Notes: generated from the letters alone by a model not told the origin. Positions 37,173 to 45,846 are shown, numbered from the stretch's first letter. The stretch is DNA of 64,000 nt from Aureispira sp. CCB-QB1 (GCF_000724545.1 NZ_JHBV01000023.1:1-64000); one strand, 5' to 3'. Numbers and translations: made by a program.

Positions 37173-38092
37173 TAACATCAGAAATAAAAACACTTCAATA
37201 CCAATTGAGAAAAGTATTGAGGATTAGTTTGTCCATAGATGGGATTTATGGGCGCTCGACAAAACAAGCCGTTAAAGAATTTCAAGCACTTCAAAACTTG
37301 ACAATTGATGGCATTGCAGGACCCAAAACATTGGGAGAATTGAAACAGGTTTATTATGCTCTATTTAGAACCAATACTGCTTTGCTGCACTTTGGAACTA
37401 GACGTTTTGTAGTATTTGTAGATGCAGGGCATGGAGGGATAGATGAAAACGGGCGCTATGTAACGCTAGGGAAAAGAGCCTATCATCAGGAATTGGAACT
37501 GCATGAACGGGGGCATTATTATGAAGGATTTGAAAACCGACTTGCTGCTGAAGCTTTTATTCAAGCTTGTACTAAAGAAGGTATCCAGTGTGTGCGAATC
37601 TATCACCCGTATAAAGATACTTCTTTGTCTGATCGAACCGAAATAATTAGGAGTTGGCTTCGACGTGGGTATTATGGTTATTTGCATTCTTTTCATTCTA
37701 ATGCCATTTCTAGTAGCAATAGCCCTCAAAAACTTCGAGATACAACAGGGTTTATGGTTTTCACAACGATTGAGAATAATTTTTCTGATCAAATTGCAAC
37801 CCAACATTTTAAGCATGTCCAAGAAATGACAGAAGGGAAGTGGATTTATAGAAAACAGCTGAAGGATGGAGATGTTGATTTTGAAGTTAATTTTCAAATA
37901 CTGAGGGAAACAGATTTAGTGGAGTTTTTAGACTTTTTTGGGGCTATCTTAGAAGAATGGGGCTTTCATACCTCTAGTAAAGATGCTGCTTTTATTACCA
38001 ATCCAACTACTAGAATGCAACGGGTTCAGGCTTCTTTAAAAACGGCGCTCTGGGTTCGGAATCAATTTAATTTACCACAAATCACATATTAA
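37169..38092 (+). CDS. N-acetylmuramoyl-L-alanine amidase with peptidoglycan-binding domain
   Basis: 307 residues. Residues ~8-60 are a PG_binding_1 domain (SIDGIYGRSTKQAVKEFQALQ, IDGIAGPKTLGEL). Residues ~70-290 are an Amidase_3-type catalytic domain with zinc ligands in VDAGHGG, an Asn-Arg-Leu-Ala-Ala-Glu helix and HSFHSNA. No signal peptide or span, so it acts as an endolysin with help from other proteins or as a virion enzyme. The neighbouring gene after the duplication is spanin-like. Confidence 0.85.
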   Translation: MITSEIKTLQYQLRKVLRISLSIDGIYGRSTKQAVKEFQALQNLTIDGIAGPKTLGELKQVYYALFRTNTALLHFGTRRFVVFVDAGHGGIDENGRYVTLGKRAYHQELELHERGHYYEGFENRLAAEAFIQACTKEGIQCVRIYHPYKDTSLSDRTEIIRSWLRRGYYGYLHSFHSNAISSSNSPQKLRDTTGFMVFTTIENNFSDQIATQHFKHVQEMTEGKWIYRKQLKDGDVDFEVNFQILRETDLVEFLDFFGAILEEWGFHTSSKDAAFITNPTTRMQRVQASLKTALWVRNQFNLPQITY

Positions 38093-38095
38093 GCG

Positions 38096-38407
38096 ATGAA
38101 AGAAACCATTCAATTCATTTTAACGATGGTCTTAATGGGGTATATTATTTGGCTCCATCAGTGCAAAGGAGGGGGGCATGATAATCATACTTCAAACCAG
38201 TATCATCCTGATACGACGATTGTAGTAGATACTATTTTGCCAGCTCCTATTATTGTGCAGTTGCCAAGGCAAACCGTGCCTACACCAACCATTATTTATA
38301 TTGATAGCTCTAAAAATATTGTACAAAAAGAATCTATTGATACGGCGATCCATCAAAGTGTGCAACTATATCAAGATATATTATTCCATGTTTTGATGCT
38401 TTATTAG
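38096..38407 (+). pseudogene. Truncated copy of the spanin-like gene
   Basis: First ~94 residues are almost identical to the intact gene at 38810, then the frame runs into segment A' and ends after nine unrelated residues. It keeps the N-terminal membrane anchor. It arose from the 38055-39092 duplication. It could still make a short anchored peptide. Confidence 0.8.
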
Positions 38408-38508
38408 AAGCATGGGAGGTCTTACAAGATGCACCGAAATACTCTTATTACACATTAGATGTGAAACAAAAAGAATTAACATACACCCCATATAAACAAC
38501 TATAAACT

Positions 38509-38784
38509 ATGTTAGAACAGCTTAAAGGTCAGGCGTTAAATGTTGCTATAAAAAAACTGGCACCAGGAATTATCAATAATATTTTGAAGAGCTTTGAGGC
38601 GCTGATAGATGAAACGGCTTCAAAGCACGATGTTTCCCCTTTCTTGTTACATGTTTTGATAGAAAAACAGGAAAAAGAAGTTGTGGCGCTTGTCTGTTGG
38701 GAAGATATTATTTTAGATACATTTTCTTTGATGAAAATGATAGAGGAAACATTTAAACAAAGTTTTGATTCGGAATCAATTTAA
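38509..38784 (+). pseudogene. Truncated copy of the 155-residue late gene
   Basis: Residues 1-87 match the gene at 36292 apart from one V-to-I change; the frame then enters B2 and stops after four new residues. Duplication remnant. Confidence 0.8.
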
Positions 38785-38809
38785 TTTACCACAAATCACA
38801 TATTAAGCG

Positions 38810-39415
38810 ATGAAAGAAACCATTCAATTCATTTTAACGATGGTCTTAATGGGGTATATTATTTGGCTCCATCAGTGCAAAGGAGGGGGGCATGATAATC
38901 ATACTTCAAACCAATATCATCCTGATACGACGATTGTAGTAGATACTATTTTGCCAGCTCCTATTATTGTGCAGTTGCCAAGGCAAACCGTGCCAGCACC
39001 AACCATTATTTATATTGATAGCTCTAAAAATATTGTACAAAAAGAATCTATTGATACAGCGATCCATCAAAGTGTGCAACTATATCAAGATAGTTTGGAA
39101 GACGAAAACTTGACGGTATACTATCAATCTGTCGTAGAAGGGGAATTGTTACAAAATAGTTTGGACTATAAACTCAAAATTCCCAAGCAGATCACGAAAC
39201 GAATAGAAATAACAAAACCCGTTCCTGCTCCTGCCAGTGCGTTGCTCTTTAATACGGGAGTAGGGGTAAATCCTCTAGGCATTACGGGCGTAACCGTAGG
39301 GATGCAATTTATTAGCAACAAAGGTTGGGCGTTGGGGTATGATTATGATGTGTTGCAAAATCAACATGAAGTGACATTGGGCATTAGATTATGGAATCAA
39401 AAAAAGTTTAGATAA
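38810..39415 (+). CDS. Spanin-like membrane-anchored late protein, intact copy
   Basis: 201 residues. One N-terminal span (QFILTMVLMGYIIWLH) with a following Cys (QCKGGGH), a Pro/Thr-rich periplasmic stretch, a helical middle and a strand-rich C-terminus (LLFNTGVGVNPLGITGVTVGMQF). Bacteroidota phages often carry such an anchored protein after the lysin gene, where an Rz-spanin-like or OM-linking role is suspected. The last ~80 residues look like paired beta strands. The terminator at 39494 closes this operon. Confidence 0.6.
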   Translation: MKETIQFILTMVLMGYIIWLHQCKGGGHDNHTSNQYHPDTTIVVDTILPAPIIVQLPRQTVPAPTIIYIDSSKNIVQKESIDTAIHQSVQLYQDSLEDENLTVYYQSVVEGELLQNSLDYKLKIPKQITKRIEITKPVPAPASALLFNTGVGVNPLGITGVTVGMQFISNKGWALGYDYDVLQNQHEVTLGIRLWNQKKFR

Positions 39416-39493
39416 ACAGTCCAGGTAAAGATTAAGAAAAGCTTTGAAATATAAGTTGAAAAGAATTTGGAACACCTTGGGAAAAGGTTTGGA

Positions 39494-39527
39494 AGCACTC
39501 TAATTGTTAAAAATTAGGGTGCTTTTT
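39494..39527 (+). terminator. Terminator of the first late operon
   Basis: AGCACTCTAATT (39494-39505) pairs with AATTAGGGTGCT (39512-39523), one G-U pair, then a TTTTT run. Confidence 0.85.
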
Positions 39528-39564
39528 GCATTAGAGAGGTACTAATACGCCACAAAATAAGGGA

Positions 39565-39682
39565 TAGAGAGATATGCACGGAGATAACTAATTTTTAAAA
39601 ATGTTATATGAGCGATGAATACAGCGTTGTAAGGCTATTTTTTTGTGCCGTTTTTGTGCACATCTCCGTGCATATCTCTCTA
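39565..39682. repeat. 21-bp perfect inverted repeat in the gap before the capsid block
   Basis: 39565-39585 and 39662-39682 are exact reverse complements (core AGATATGCACGGAGAT), 76 bases apart. The gap 39528-39779 holds no gene. CATATCTCTCTACT of the right arm region also occurs at 34094-34107 upstream of the first late promoter. This suggests a shared binding site for a late regulator. A stem-loop in the transcript is an alternative. Confidence 0.7.
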
Positions 39683-39779
39683 CTTCTGCACCAGCTATGT
39701 AGTCAAAAAGTTGCTTTGAGGGGACTTTCTAAGCGATATTTGTATTCGACAACAAGCTAAACCTTAAAACTTATTTAAA

Positions 39780-39920
39780 ATGCTAATACCTGACAAATCA
39801 GAACATGATTTAAGAACAACATTTTTTATTGACCCTGCAAGTTTAGTGATGCTAGGGGTATTGATTTTAATGTTGATGGTTGCTGATAAAACATTGAGCA
39901 AACTAATCCTAAAACGATGA
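39780..39920 (+). CDS. Tiny membrane protein
   Basis: 46 residues with one C-terminal-half span (PASLVMLGVLILMLMV). Its TGA overlaps the ATG of the next gene (ATGA), strong evidence of translation. First gene of the structural block. Confidence 0.6.
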   Translation: MLIPDKSEHDLRTTFFIDPASLVMLGVLILMLMVADKTLSKLILKR

Positions 39921-40210
39921 AAGAACTGTATAAAAAACTAATGACTTGGTTTTTTAGCTGCTTCAATTTTGGAGTTTGGATTAATAAACCTAAGGATCTG
40001 GACACTCTTCTACACAAGATGGAGCAGTTCGGTTTATTAGAGGAATCGTACGAGCTTCAAATGGTCTATCACACCTTAATTATCAATGAAGCATTCAAAA
40101 CAGTAATAATGATTATTTCCTTATGCTGCTTGATGATTGCGAATGTAGACAAAATCTTAAATATGTGGGATAGAGTTGTTAATAAGGTCAAAAGCTTGAA
40201 AAACAAATAA
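39917..40210 (+). CDS. Small membrane protein
   Basis: 97 residues; a hydrophobic segment near residues 58-76 (FKTVIMIISLCCLMIANV) and a basic end. Coupled to the preceding tiny gene and 25 bases before the capsid candidate. A holin-like or virion membrane role is possible. Confidence 0.55.
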   Translation: MKELYKKLMTWFFSCFNFGVWINKPKDLDTLLHKMEQFGLLEESYELQMVYHTLIINEAFKTVIMIISLCCLMIANVDKILNMWDRVVNKVKSLKNK

Positions 40211-40235
40211 TCTTTTAAAACTAAAAAAAGCACTC

Positions 40236-40940
40236 ATGAAAGAGAAAAGAATTTTATTTCCTGTCGGTAATCAGTATTTCCAAGAATCAGCTTGGGTTGA
40301 ACTAGCGGATGGTTCTAGATCACGTAAGCCTGTAAGTGGTCAACCAAAAGTATATGACAAATTATTCATTGAGCAGGAGGTTGCCAAGGGAAATGTTGTC
40401 ATTGACAATTCTATGGCTATCGTGCCTGGTAATTCTGCTTATGCACCGACCACTACTGGTATAGCTCAAGAAGAGCACGGACAATATGAATTGACCTTGC
40501 AAGCTGGTGCAGGTGGGGGCGTTGTCAGAATTGGATTGGATGACACTGGTTTGCCTATTTTTGGAGGTACAGCAGCCGTTCAGGATGTGACAGTAGGGGG
40601 AACTCATGGCGTGAATACAATAAAAGCCATCGGTCGTTTGGCTTTTTATGGAAAACTAAAACTGAAAAAGTTGCATTTTGAAGCTTCTTCTGCGGATGTT
40701 TTTTCAGAAACGCCACGACTAAAAGAATTTTCTTCTGTAGGGGAATGCAAATTGGACAAAAAAGTCTATTACCCTAAAGCGACATCTGAGGACGACAACA
40801 AAGACATTCGTACCATGACAGAACAATATTTAGCCACTAATGGACTGAATTTGATGATGGATGGTATGAATTATCTAGAAATTGCCATTCCTGCGAATGA
40901 GAGTGTCAATTTGACCCTTTACACTTGCTTTATTAAGTAG
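40236..40940 (+). CDS. Major capsid protein candidate
   Basis: 234 residues, no span or signal. The sequence is rich in beta strands, Gly, Thr and Val (for example YELTLQAGAGGGVVRIGL and AVQDVTVGGTHG), with a final strand pattern LEIAIPANESVNLTLYTCF, as expected of a jelly-roll protein. It has its own strong terminator, sits at the head of the structural block and is the only soluble protein of its size among the membrane genes. At 234 residues it is short for a double jelly-roll capsid (PM2 P2 is about 270) but fits a single jelly-roll one. No homology is claimed. Confidence 0.5.
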   Translation: MKEKRILFPVGNQYFQESAWVELADGSRSRKPVSGQPKVYDKLFIEQEVAKGNVVIDNSMAIVPGNSAYAPTTTGIAQEEHGQYELTLQAGAGGGVVRIGLDDTGLPIFGGTAAVQDVTVGGTHGVNTIKAIGRLAFYGKLKLKKLHFEASSADVFSETPRLKEFSSVGECKLDKKVYYPKATSEDDNKDIRTMTEQYLATNGLNLMMDGMNYLEIAIPANESVNLTLYTCFIK

Positions 40941-40970
40941 GCAGTACCAAAACAACTAAAACTAAATCAA

Positions 40971-41003
40971 AAACGCCAATGCGCTCTGGGCGTATTGGCG
41001 TTT
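40971..41003 (+). terminator. Strong terminator after the capsid candidate
   Basis: AAACGCCAAT (40971-40980) pairs exactly with ATTGGCGTTT (40994-41003), with extra pairing inside, then CTTTT. A dedicated terminator mid-block suggests that the upstream gene is expressed at a higher level than those downstream. Confidence 0.85.
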
Positions 41004-41026
41004 CTTTTACCCTAAACTTATAAAAA

Positions 41027-41302
41027 ATGGCATCAGCATCAGTATTCGATAGTATCAGCACAGGGAATATAGAATTATTCTCTAACCTTGGAAATCATGG
41101 AATGAGTTCTGAAGATGTTGCTGCGATGTTAATCGAGATGGCAAAAGCTCAAGCCAATATTCAAAAAGAGGCTGAGGTCAACGAGCAACAAGAGCGAGAA
41201 CGTCGATTGATTATTTCAATAAGTGCGACAATAGGCTTAGGGCTATTTCTTCTAATCATTTATCTTTTATCACAAAAACTTAATTATCGTGGAAAACAAT
41301 AG
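41027..41302 (+). CDS. Small C-tail-anchored membrane protein
   Basis: 91 residues: a helical, acidic N-terminal 60 residues with Ala/Glu coiled coil, then one span at 61-81 (LIISISATIGLGLFLLIIYLL) and a short basic end. Overlaps the next gene's GTG by 14 bases. Confidence 0.65.
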   Translation: MASASVFDSISTGNIELFSNLGNHGMSSEDVAAMLIEMAKAQANIQKEAEVNEQQERERRLIISISATIGLGLFLLIIYLLSQKLNYRGKQ

Positions 41303-41678
41303 TCAGTTTACAATAAGAAAAGAACTTACGGCTCTAAATACACCAGCGCCAAGTGTTACAACAACCTCAACAAACGGCACTAATAATGCATCTAATTCCA
41401 ACACAACGGACCCCAATACCAATACGACCACTACCACTACTACGACAGGAGAGAATAAACCTGATACGAATACAGGTGGTACAGGAACTACTACTACAGT
41501 AGAAGATAAACCTACTCCTACCAATGCTAGTACTGAAGACAAACCAAAGGCAGAATGCTCCACATTTTGCAAGGTTTACAATGTGTTGCATTTGGGGATG
41601 TATGCGGGTGTTATTCTGCTTTTATTGGCGTTGTCCTACCAAGCTGTCAAATCAGTGGGTAAGGCTGCTAAGGGGTAG
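41289..41678 (+). CDS. Thr/Asn-rich C-tail-anchored protein
   Basis: 129 residues from a GTG that overlaps the previous gene. Residues ~15-85 are a Thr/Asn low-complexity stalk; one span near 100-120 (MYAGVILLLLALSYQAV). A flexible stalk on a membrane anchor suits a virion membrane protein. Confidence 0.6.
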   Translation: MENNSQFTIRKELTALNTPAPSVTTTSTNGTNNASNSNTTDPNTNTTTTTTTTGENKPDTNTGGTGTTTTVEDKPTPTNASTEDKPKAECSTFCKVYNVLHLGMYAGVILLLLALSYQAVKSVGKAAKG

Positions 41679-41726
41679 TTTTATTGCTAAAAAACAATTT
41701 ATTCATGCTTTAAACTAAAACTAACC

Positions 41727-42140
41727 ATGAGCAATGAGAGCCAATATCGGTTAAGAGACGAACGTCTCAAAAATGGTAGTACAGGGGATTCAAGCCCCCC
41801 TGACACAACTACTGATCCTAATGCTAATTCCAATACAACTACTGATAATACATCAGGCGACAAACCGAAGCCTACTTTTGATCAGATTATGGCTAGTATT
41901 GGTGTATTTCTGGGCGGTGCTGCGGAGTTAACCGACTCTATTAGTGGTGCTGCCAATGGGGGGAATTCTACACCTACAAACAATTACAATAACACAGGAC
42001 AAAACAATAATACAAATACGAATAAACCAACGGTTAGCCCTTGGATCATTGGTGGTGCCATTACGGTCTTTTTATTATTGATTGGTCTAATAATCCTAAG
42101 TACTAAAAATGGAAACAACAGTAGCAACACCAAAGCCTAG
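41727..42140 (+). CDS. Asn/Thr-rich single-span protein
   Basis: 137 residues: Asn/Thr/Asp-rich linker segments around a folded piece (KPTFDQIMASIGVFLGGAAELTDSI), then a span near 105-126 (WIIGGAITVFLLLIGLIIL). Overlaps the next gene by 32 bases. Confidence 0.6.
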   Translation: MSNESQYRLRDERLKNGSTGDSSPPDTTTDPNANSNTTTDNTSGDKPKPTFDQIMASIGVFLGGAAELTDSISGAANGGNSTPTNNYNNTGQNNNTNTNKPTVSPWIIGGAITVFLLLIGLIILSTKNGNNSSNTKA

Positions 42141-43185
42141 CACTAAAAAAGGTCCATCTGCTTTCTTGATTGGGTTATTGATTGTCATCTTAATTGGTGG
42201 TGGTGTAGGCGTGTATTTTTTCCTCAAGCCCAAAAAGGACGATGGGAGCAATTCTAATAATAGTAATAATAATAGTGGGAACCAAGGGGGAGCTAGTGGA
42301 CGTAATGTAACCAATACACGATTTCCATTGACACCAGAACAAATAGCCGCCTTAACTGCAAGCCCATCCGTGGGACCTCAACCAGGAGAAACAGGATACA
42401 ATGCTGCCAATCCTATTTATTGGAAGGATCCTGCCTTTCTTACAGCTGTTGAGATGGAATATAGAAAAATTCAATCAGAACAGAGTGGACCAAGAATGGA
42501 TGCCATAAGAGCTTTGTACAATATAGGAGAAGGAATGATGGGGCGAGATAAAGAAGAGCAAGAATGTATTGAGCAATTGTTCGAGCAGCTGCCTAATGTG
42601 GATTTTAAAAACAATCCCAATCGTAAGTATTTGCAATTTCCTGTTTATGGAACGTCTGAACTTAAAGGAGGCTTATATAGAGCCGAATTGCAAAATCTTA
42701 TTGATTCAGGGTGGGAAGGTTTGAATTTAACTCGACTAAGAGACCCTGATGAGCCATGGGTTTTAAAAGAGATTGGACTCAATTTATTGGTTGGGACAAC
42801 TTGGGAGAATACCCCCACGCCTCATCAAGTACAAATGTCGTTGGCACCAAGAAATGAATTAAACTTCTTTAAAAAGTTCAATCGTTGTTGGGTCTCGGAT
42901 TGGCATCTTGCTGACAAGTATGTTGACAAGAGAAATTCTAAGCTAACCATCATTTTTGCGGAAGACCCCAATGCTAGAGCCTGTTATTGTGCTACGGGAA
43001 TGTACGGTTTTGTACAACGCTGGATTGCAGAAATAGATCGTTTGGATGAAATGGTCCGAAAAGAAGCTTATGAGTCTTTGATCAAAACAGAGAAGAATCC
43101 AAATGGTAAGTATTATGTAACCTATGTGAATCCAGCAACGGGGAAAGATGATCGAGCAGGGAAAGGAGATAAAATGAACGGATAA
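42109..43185 (+). CDS. Large membrane-anchored virion protein candidate
   Basis: 358 residues. An N-terminal span (FLIGLLIVILIGGGVGVYFFL, residues ~19-39), a Ser/Asn/Gly linker, then a ~280-residue folded domain with many Trp, Tyr and Arg residues (YWKDPAFLTAVEMEYRKIQ, WVSDWHLADKYVDKRN). No family recognised. It is the largest protein among the small anchored ones. Confidence 0.6.
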   Translation: METTVATPKPSTKKGPSAFLIGLLIVILIGGGVGVYFFLKPKKDDGSNSNNSNNNSGNQGGASGRNVTNTRFPLTPEQIAALTASPSVGPQPGETGYNAANPIYWKDPAFLTAVEMEYRKIQSEQSGPRMDAIRALYNIGEGMMGRDKEEQECIEQLFEQLPNVDFKNNPNRKYLQFPVYGTSELKGGLYRAELQNLIDSGWEGLNLTRLRDPDEPWVLKEIGLNLLVGTTWENTPTPHQVQMSLAPRNELNFFKKFNRCWVSDWHLADKYVDKRNSKLTIIFAEDPNARACYCATGMYGFVQRWIAEIDRLDEMVRKEAYESLIKTEKNPNGKYYVTYVNPATGKDDRAGKGDKMNG

Positions 43186-43206
43186 TATTCTAAATTCAAA
43201 ACAATC

Positions 43207-43653
43207 ATGGCAAAAATAAAGCAAACACAAATTGACGAAAAATACCTATGGATGGGCGGTGGTTTACTGGCTGTTGTTATCATCATATTTATTTTTGGTC
43301 GATTATCAGGGAAGGAGGATAGTAATGATCCTAGTGATGCCAACCCAAATATAAAACCAATTACAGTGAGCACAGATTCGGGGAATATTGAATGGGACCC
43401 CTCAGCATTGGTTAAAGAAATTCATACTGCATACAAGGTTAATTGGAGTTCAGGAAGATGCAAAGCGCTTACTACTTTATTGAGTTTGCAAGATGTTCAA
43501 CTCAAGGCAGTAGCAGAAGGTTACCATCAGGTATATGGAGAAACTTTAAGAAAAGTACTAAGCGGTGCTTATGTAGCTTGTTGGAATTTTCCTTGGCAGG
43601 ATGATCCTCATTACCAAGTAATCCAACGTATGGATGTGCTCCAAATTCCATAA
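43207..43653 (+). CDS. Single-span protein related in layout to its neighbours
   Basis: 148 residues: span near 15-34 (WMGGGLLAVVIIIFIFG), a short acidic linker, then a folded end (VKEIHTAYKVNWSSGRCKALTTLL). Not recognised. Confidence 0.6.
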   Translation: MAKIKQTQIDEKYLWMGGGLLAVVIIIFIFGRLSGKEDSNDPSDANPNIKPITVSTDSGNIEWDPSALVKEIHTAYKVNWSSGRCKALTTLLSLQDVQLKAVAEGYHQVYGETLRKVLSGAYVACWNFPWQDDPHYQVIQRMDVLQIP

Positions 43654-43712
43654 AACCTATTATCAAACTACTTAAAAAACAATGTTCAAAAGAACAATAA
43701 AAATTTAATATT

Positions 43713-44003
43713 GTGAGTGATCAACCAACAACTAAAACAACGGCACCAAAGCCTAAAAAAGCAGCTTCAAAAGGTTCTAAAAAAACGATGCTAGTACTAG
43801 GAGTTTTACTAGTGTTAGCTTTGGGAGGTGTCAGCTTCTATTATTACAAAAAGAATAAAGAGCTGAAAAAAAAGCTAGCTGCAAAATCTAATGGGGCTTT
43901 GACGGAGGAACAGAAAAACAGAGAGTCAGAGGAAACAAATGCTGCTCCTCAAGACAAACAGACCCCAGATCAGCAATCAACGGGCGAACCTTTAACAGAT
44001 TAG
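43713..44003 (+). CDS. Single-span protein with charged linkers
   Basis: 96 residues from a GTG. Lys-rich N-terminus, span near 26-44 with VLLVLALGGVSFYYY, then a Lys/Glu coiled segment. The LVLALGGV core is shared with the protein at 44984. Confidence 0.55.
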   Translation: MSDQPTTKTTAPKPKKAASKGSKKTMLVLGVLLVLALGGVSFYYYKKNKELKKKLAAKSNGALTEEQKNRESEETNAAPQDKQTPDQQSTGEPLTD

Positions 44004-44028
44004 TTCACTAAAGAAATCTAAATAAAAC

Positions 44029-44454
44029 ATGACAGCGAAAGCCAAAAAAAATGTAAAGCCTATGATGGCGGTGGCTCTTCTCGCAATCCTTGTTATTGGC
44101 TACTTTACTAGAGATAAGTGGATGTCTTTATTCACGACTGGTAAACTAGCCTCTAGCAATGGAGGGAGTACAACGAGCAGCAAAAATAATTCTTCTAGCA
44201 CGTCTACAGGAATCAAAAAAGATTTGGTGCTCCAAATGGGAGACAAAAATGATTCTGTGAAAGAGCTGCAACGCTTACTCAATTTAGAGTATGATTATCA
44301 AAAGCAGCACGGCACAACACCACCGACAGAACCAAAACTAGCCTTGGATGGTGCCTTTGGTCCTAAAACGGAAGCAATGTTGATCTTATTCACAGGCAAA
44401 AAAACAATTACAATCAATCAGCTTATTAAACAATTAGCTGATCAGAAGAACTAA
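44029..44454 (+). CDS. Membrane-anchored peptidoglycan-binding protein
   Basis: 141 residues. Span near 8-24 (MAVALLAILVIGYF), a Ser/Thr linker, then a PG_binding_1-like domain (LQMGDKNDSVKELQRLLN, LALDGAFGPKTEAML). It would hold the viral membrane to, or help it cross, the cell wall. Confidence 0.7.
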   Translation: MTAKAKKNVKPMMAVALLAILVIGYFTRDKWMSLFTTGKLASSNGGSTTSSKNNSSSTSTGIKKDLVLQMGDKNDSVKELQRLLNLEYDYQKQHGTTPPTEPKLALDGAFGPKTEAMLILFTGKKTITINQLIKQLADQKN

Positions 44455-44466
44455 AACCATTTTCTT

Positions 44467-44661
44467 ATGCCTTTAATTATTTTGCCATTCTTAGCAGGAG
44501 CAGGAGCAACGGGATACTGGTGGTGGTCAAGTAGTACAGAAGAAAAGCCGACGTTTTCAGGAGAGCTATTCAAAGTATTGCAACCATTTCTAATTATTCT
44601 AATTGTGCTTTTGGCGCTAAGGTGGTTATACAAACAAGGTTCTACAGCTAAAAAGAAGTAA
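44467..44661 (+). CDS. Small two-span membrane protein
   Basis: 64 residues; hydrophobic N-terminus (LIILPFLAGAGATGYWWW) and a second span (FLIILIVLLALRWLY). Two bases separate it from the next gene. Confidence 0.55.
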   Translation: MPLIILPFLAGAGATGYWWWSSSTEEKPTFSGELFKVLQPFLIILIVLLALRWLYKQGSTAKKK

Positions 44662-44662
44662 T

Positions 44663-44857
44663 ATGAAAAAGAGGGATGCAGGAATGCTAGGAGGTAGCCT
44701 AATGTTGTTGGCTATATTTGCGTATGGTCTAAAAAATAAAATGGGGTGGCAATATTGGGTATTTACAATTCTTATACTGCAACCAGCAGGGATAGGAATT
44801 GGAATGGCTCTAGGAAAAGAGGAAGAGGAGCTGAATGAGAAGCGTGAAAAATCCTAG
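44663..44857 (+). CDS. Small two-span membrane protein
   Basis: 64 residues; spans near 9-22 (GGSLMLLAIFAYGL) and 30-50 (YWVFTILILQPAGIGIGMAL), then an acidic tail. One base after the previous gene's stop. Confidence 0.55.
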   Translation: MKKRDAGMLGGSLMLLAIFAYGLKNKMGWQYWVFTILILQPAGIGIGMALGKEEEELNEKREKS

Positions 44858-44880
44858 CAGATAGCAACAATACGAAAACC

Positions 44881-44979
44881 ATGCAACAAAAACACATTAT
44901 TATTTTATTAGCAATTCTTTCTATTGGAGTGAGTGGTTTTTCAGCTTATTACTCTTTGAAGAATTTGCCTAAAGACTAA
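44881..44979 (+). CDS. Micro membrane protein (32 residues)
   Basis: One span (IIILLAILSIGVSGFSAYY) and almost nothing else. It fits the spacing of the operon, 23 bases after the previous gene and five before the next ATG. Coding by context. Confidence 0.5.
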   Translation: MQQKHIIILLAILSIGVSGFSAYYSLKNLPKD

Positions 44980-44983
44980 AACC

Positions 44984-45298
44984 ATGAAAAGTCGTACTAA
45001 AGTATTCATTGTATTGCTCGTTCTAGCCTTGGGAGGTGTTGCCATCTATCAATGGCAGCAACAACGCAATGAACCAATTATAAAGATTGTAAACAGCAAT
45101 CAAAGTACTAAAGAGGTCGCCTTCAAAATGTCTTACAAAGATATGAAGTTTGAATCTAGTCTCAAGCTGGGCGGTGTCCGCAGGCAAAAACTAGGAAACT
45201 ATACTTTTGAGGCGGTTACTCAAGGTCAAAAGATTGTGTTGTCCATCAAAGACAATAACAACAAGGCTCTAACTACTAAAACCGTAACATTTGCATAG
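44984..45298 (+). CDS. Single-span protein with small beta domain
   Basis: 104 residues; span near 7-24 (FIVLLVLALGGVAIYQW) then a ~75-residue strand-rich domain ending in KTVTFA. Shares LVLALGGV with the protein at 43713. Overlaps the next gene by eight bases. Confidence 0.6.
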   Translation: MKSRTKVFIVLLVLALGGVAIYQWQQQRNEPIIKIVNSNQSTKEVAFKMSYKDMKFESSLKLGGVRRQKLGNYTFEAVTQGQKIVLSIKDNNNKALTTKTVTFA

Positions 45299-45845
45299 TC
45301 TGAGCAAATATAAAAAGCAGCTGATTGCAGGAGGGATAGGCTTACTAATTCTAGTATCCATCTTGATAAAAAGCCAAGAAATCCACATAGTAGACAAAAC
45401 AAGGTCTTTGATGCGTTCTAGTACCAAAAGTTACGGTACTAGAACGCTAGACCAAATTAATAAAATTATTGTCCATCATTCTGGATCCATTGGGCAACGA
45501 GCGGAGGATTATGCTCGGTATCATGTTTTGTCAAAAGGATGGCCAGGTATTGCATATACCTTTGTCATTGAAAAAGAGGGAACCATTATCCAAGGCAATT
45601 TCCTTGAAACCATCTCGAATAATACTTCAGGGCAAAATACATCTAGTATTAGTATCTGTTTAAGTGGCAACTTTACTCAAGAAGAACCAACACTAGAGCA
45701 GCTAAAAAGCCTAAAGAAACTTATTGTTTATTTGCGTAAGACATTGCCTCAGCATTTGCAAGTAGCTGGGCATAGGGATTATGGAACCACAAGTTGTCCA
45801 GGAACAAATTTATACAAGCATCTAAAACAATTTCAATTAGCATAA
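45291..45845 (+). CDS. Membrane-anchored Amidase_2 (PGRP-type) enzyme
   Basis: 184 residues from a TTG that overlaps the preceding stop. Span near 10-27 (LIAGGIGLLILVSILI), then an N-acetylmuramoyl-L-alanine amidase domain of the PGRP/T7-lysozyme type, with zinc ligands in KIIVHHSG, GHRDYG and SCPG. Anchoring a wall hydrolase suits a virion that must pierce peptidoglycan during entry. Confidence 0.8.
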   Translation: MHSLSKYKKQLIAGGIGLLILVSILIKSQEIHIVDKTRSLMRSSTKSYGTRTLDQINKIIVHHSGSIGQRAEDYARYHVLSKGWPGIAYTFVIEKEGTIIQGNFLETISNNTSGQNTSSISICLSGNFTQEEPTLEQLKSLKKLIVYLRKTLPQHLQVAGHRDYGTTSCPGTNLYKHLKQFQLA

Positions 45846-45846
45846 G

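Larger units (their letters stand above)
38055..39092 (+). repeat. B1-A'-B2: scar of a tandem duplication and deletion
   Basis: B1 (38055-38378) recurs as B2 (38769-39092), differing at only about four bases. Between them lies A' (38378-38768), a copy of 36161-36551. The order A-X-B1-A'-B2, where X is the nuclease and amidase (36552-38054), follows if the 2217-bp unit A-X-B was duplicated in tandem and the second X (1503 bp) was then lost. The net gain is 714 bp. Confidence 0.9.

Noticed and set aside
41340-41570. Reverse-strand open frames opposite the Thr/Asn-rich gene
   Set aside because: They are shadows of low-complexity coding sequence on the forward strand.
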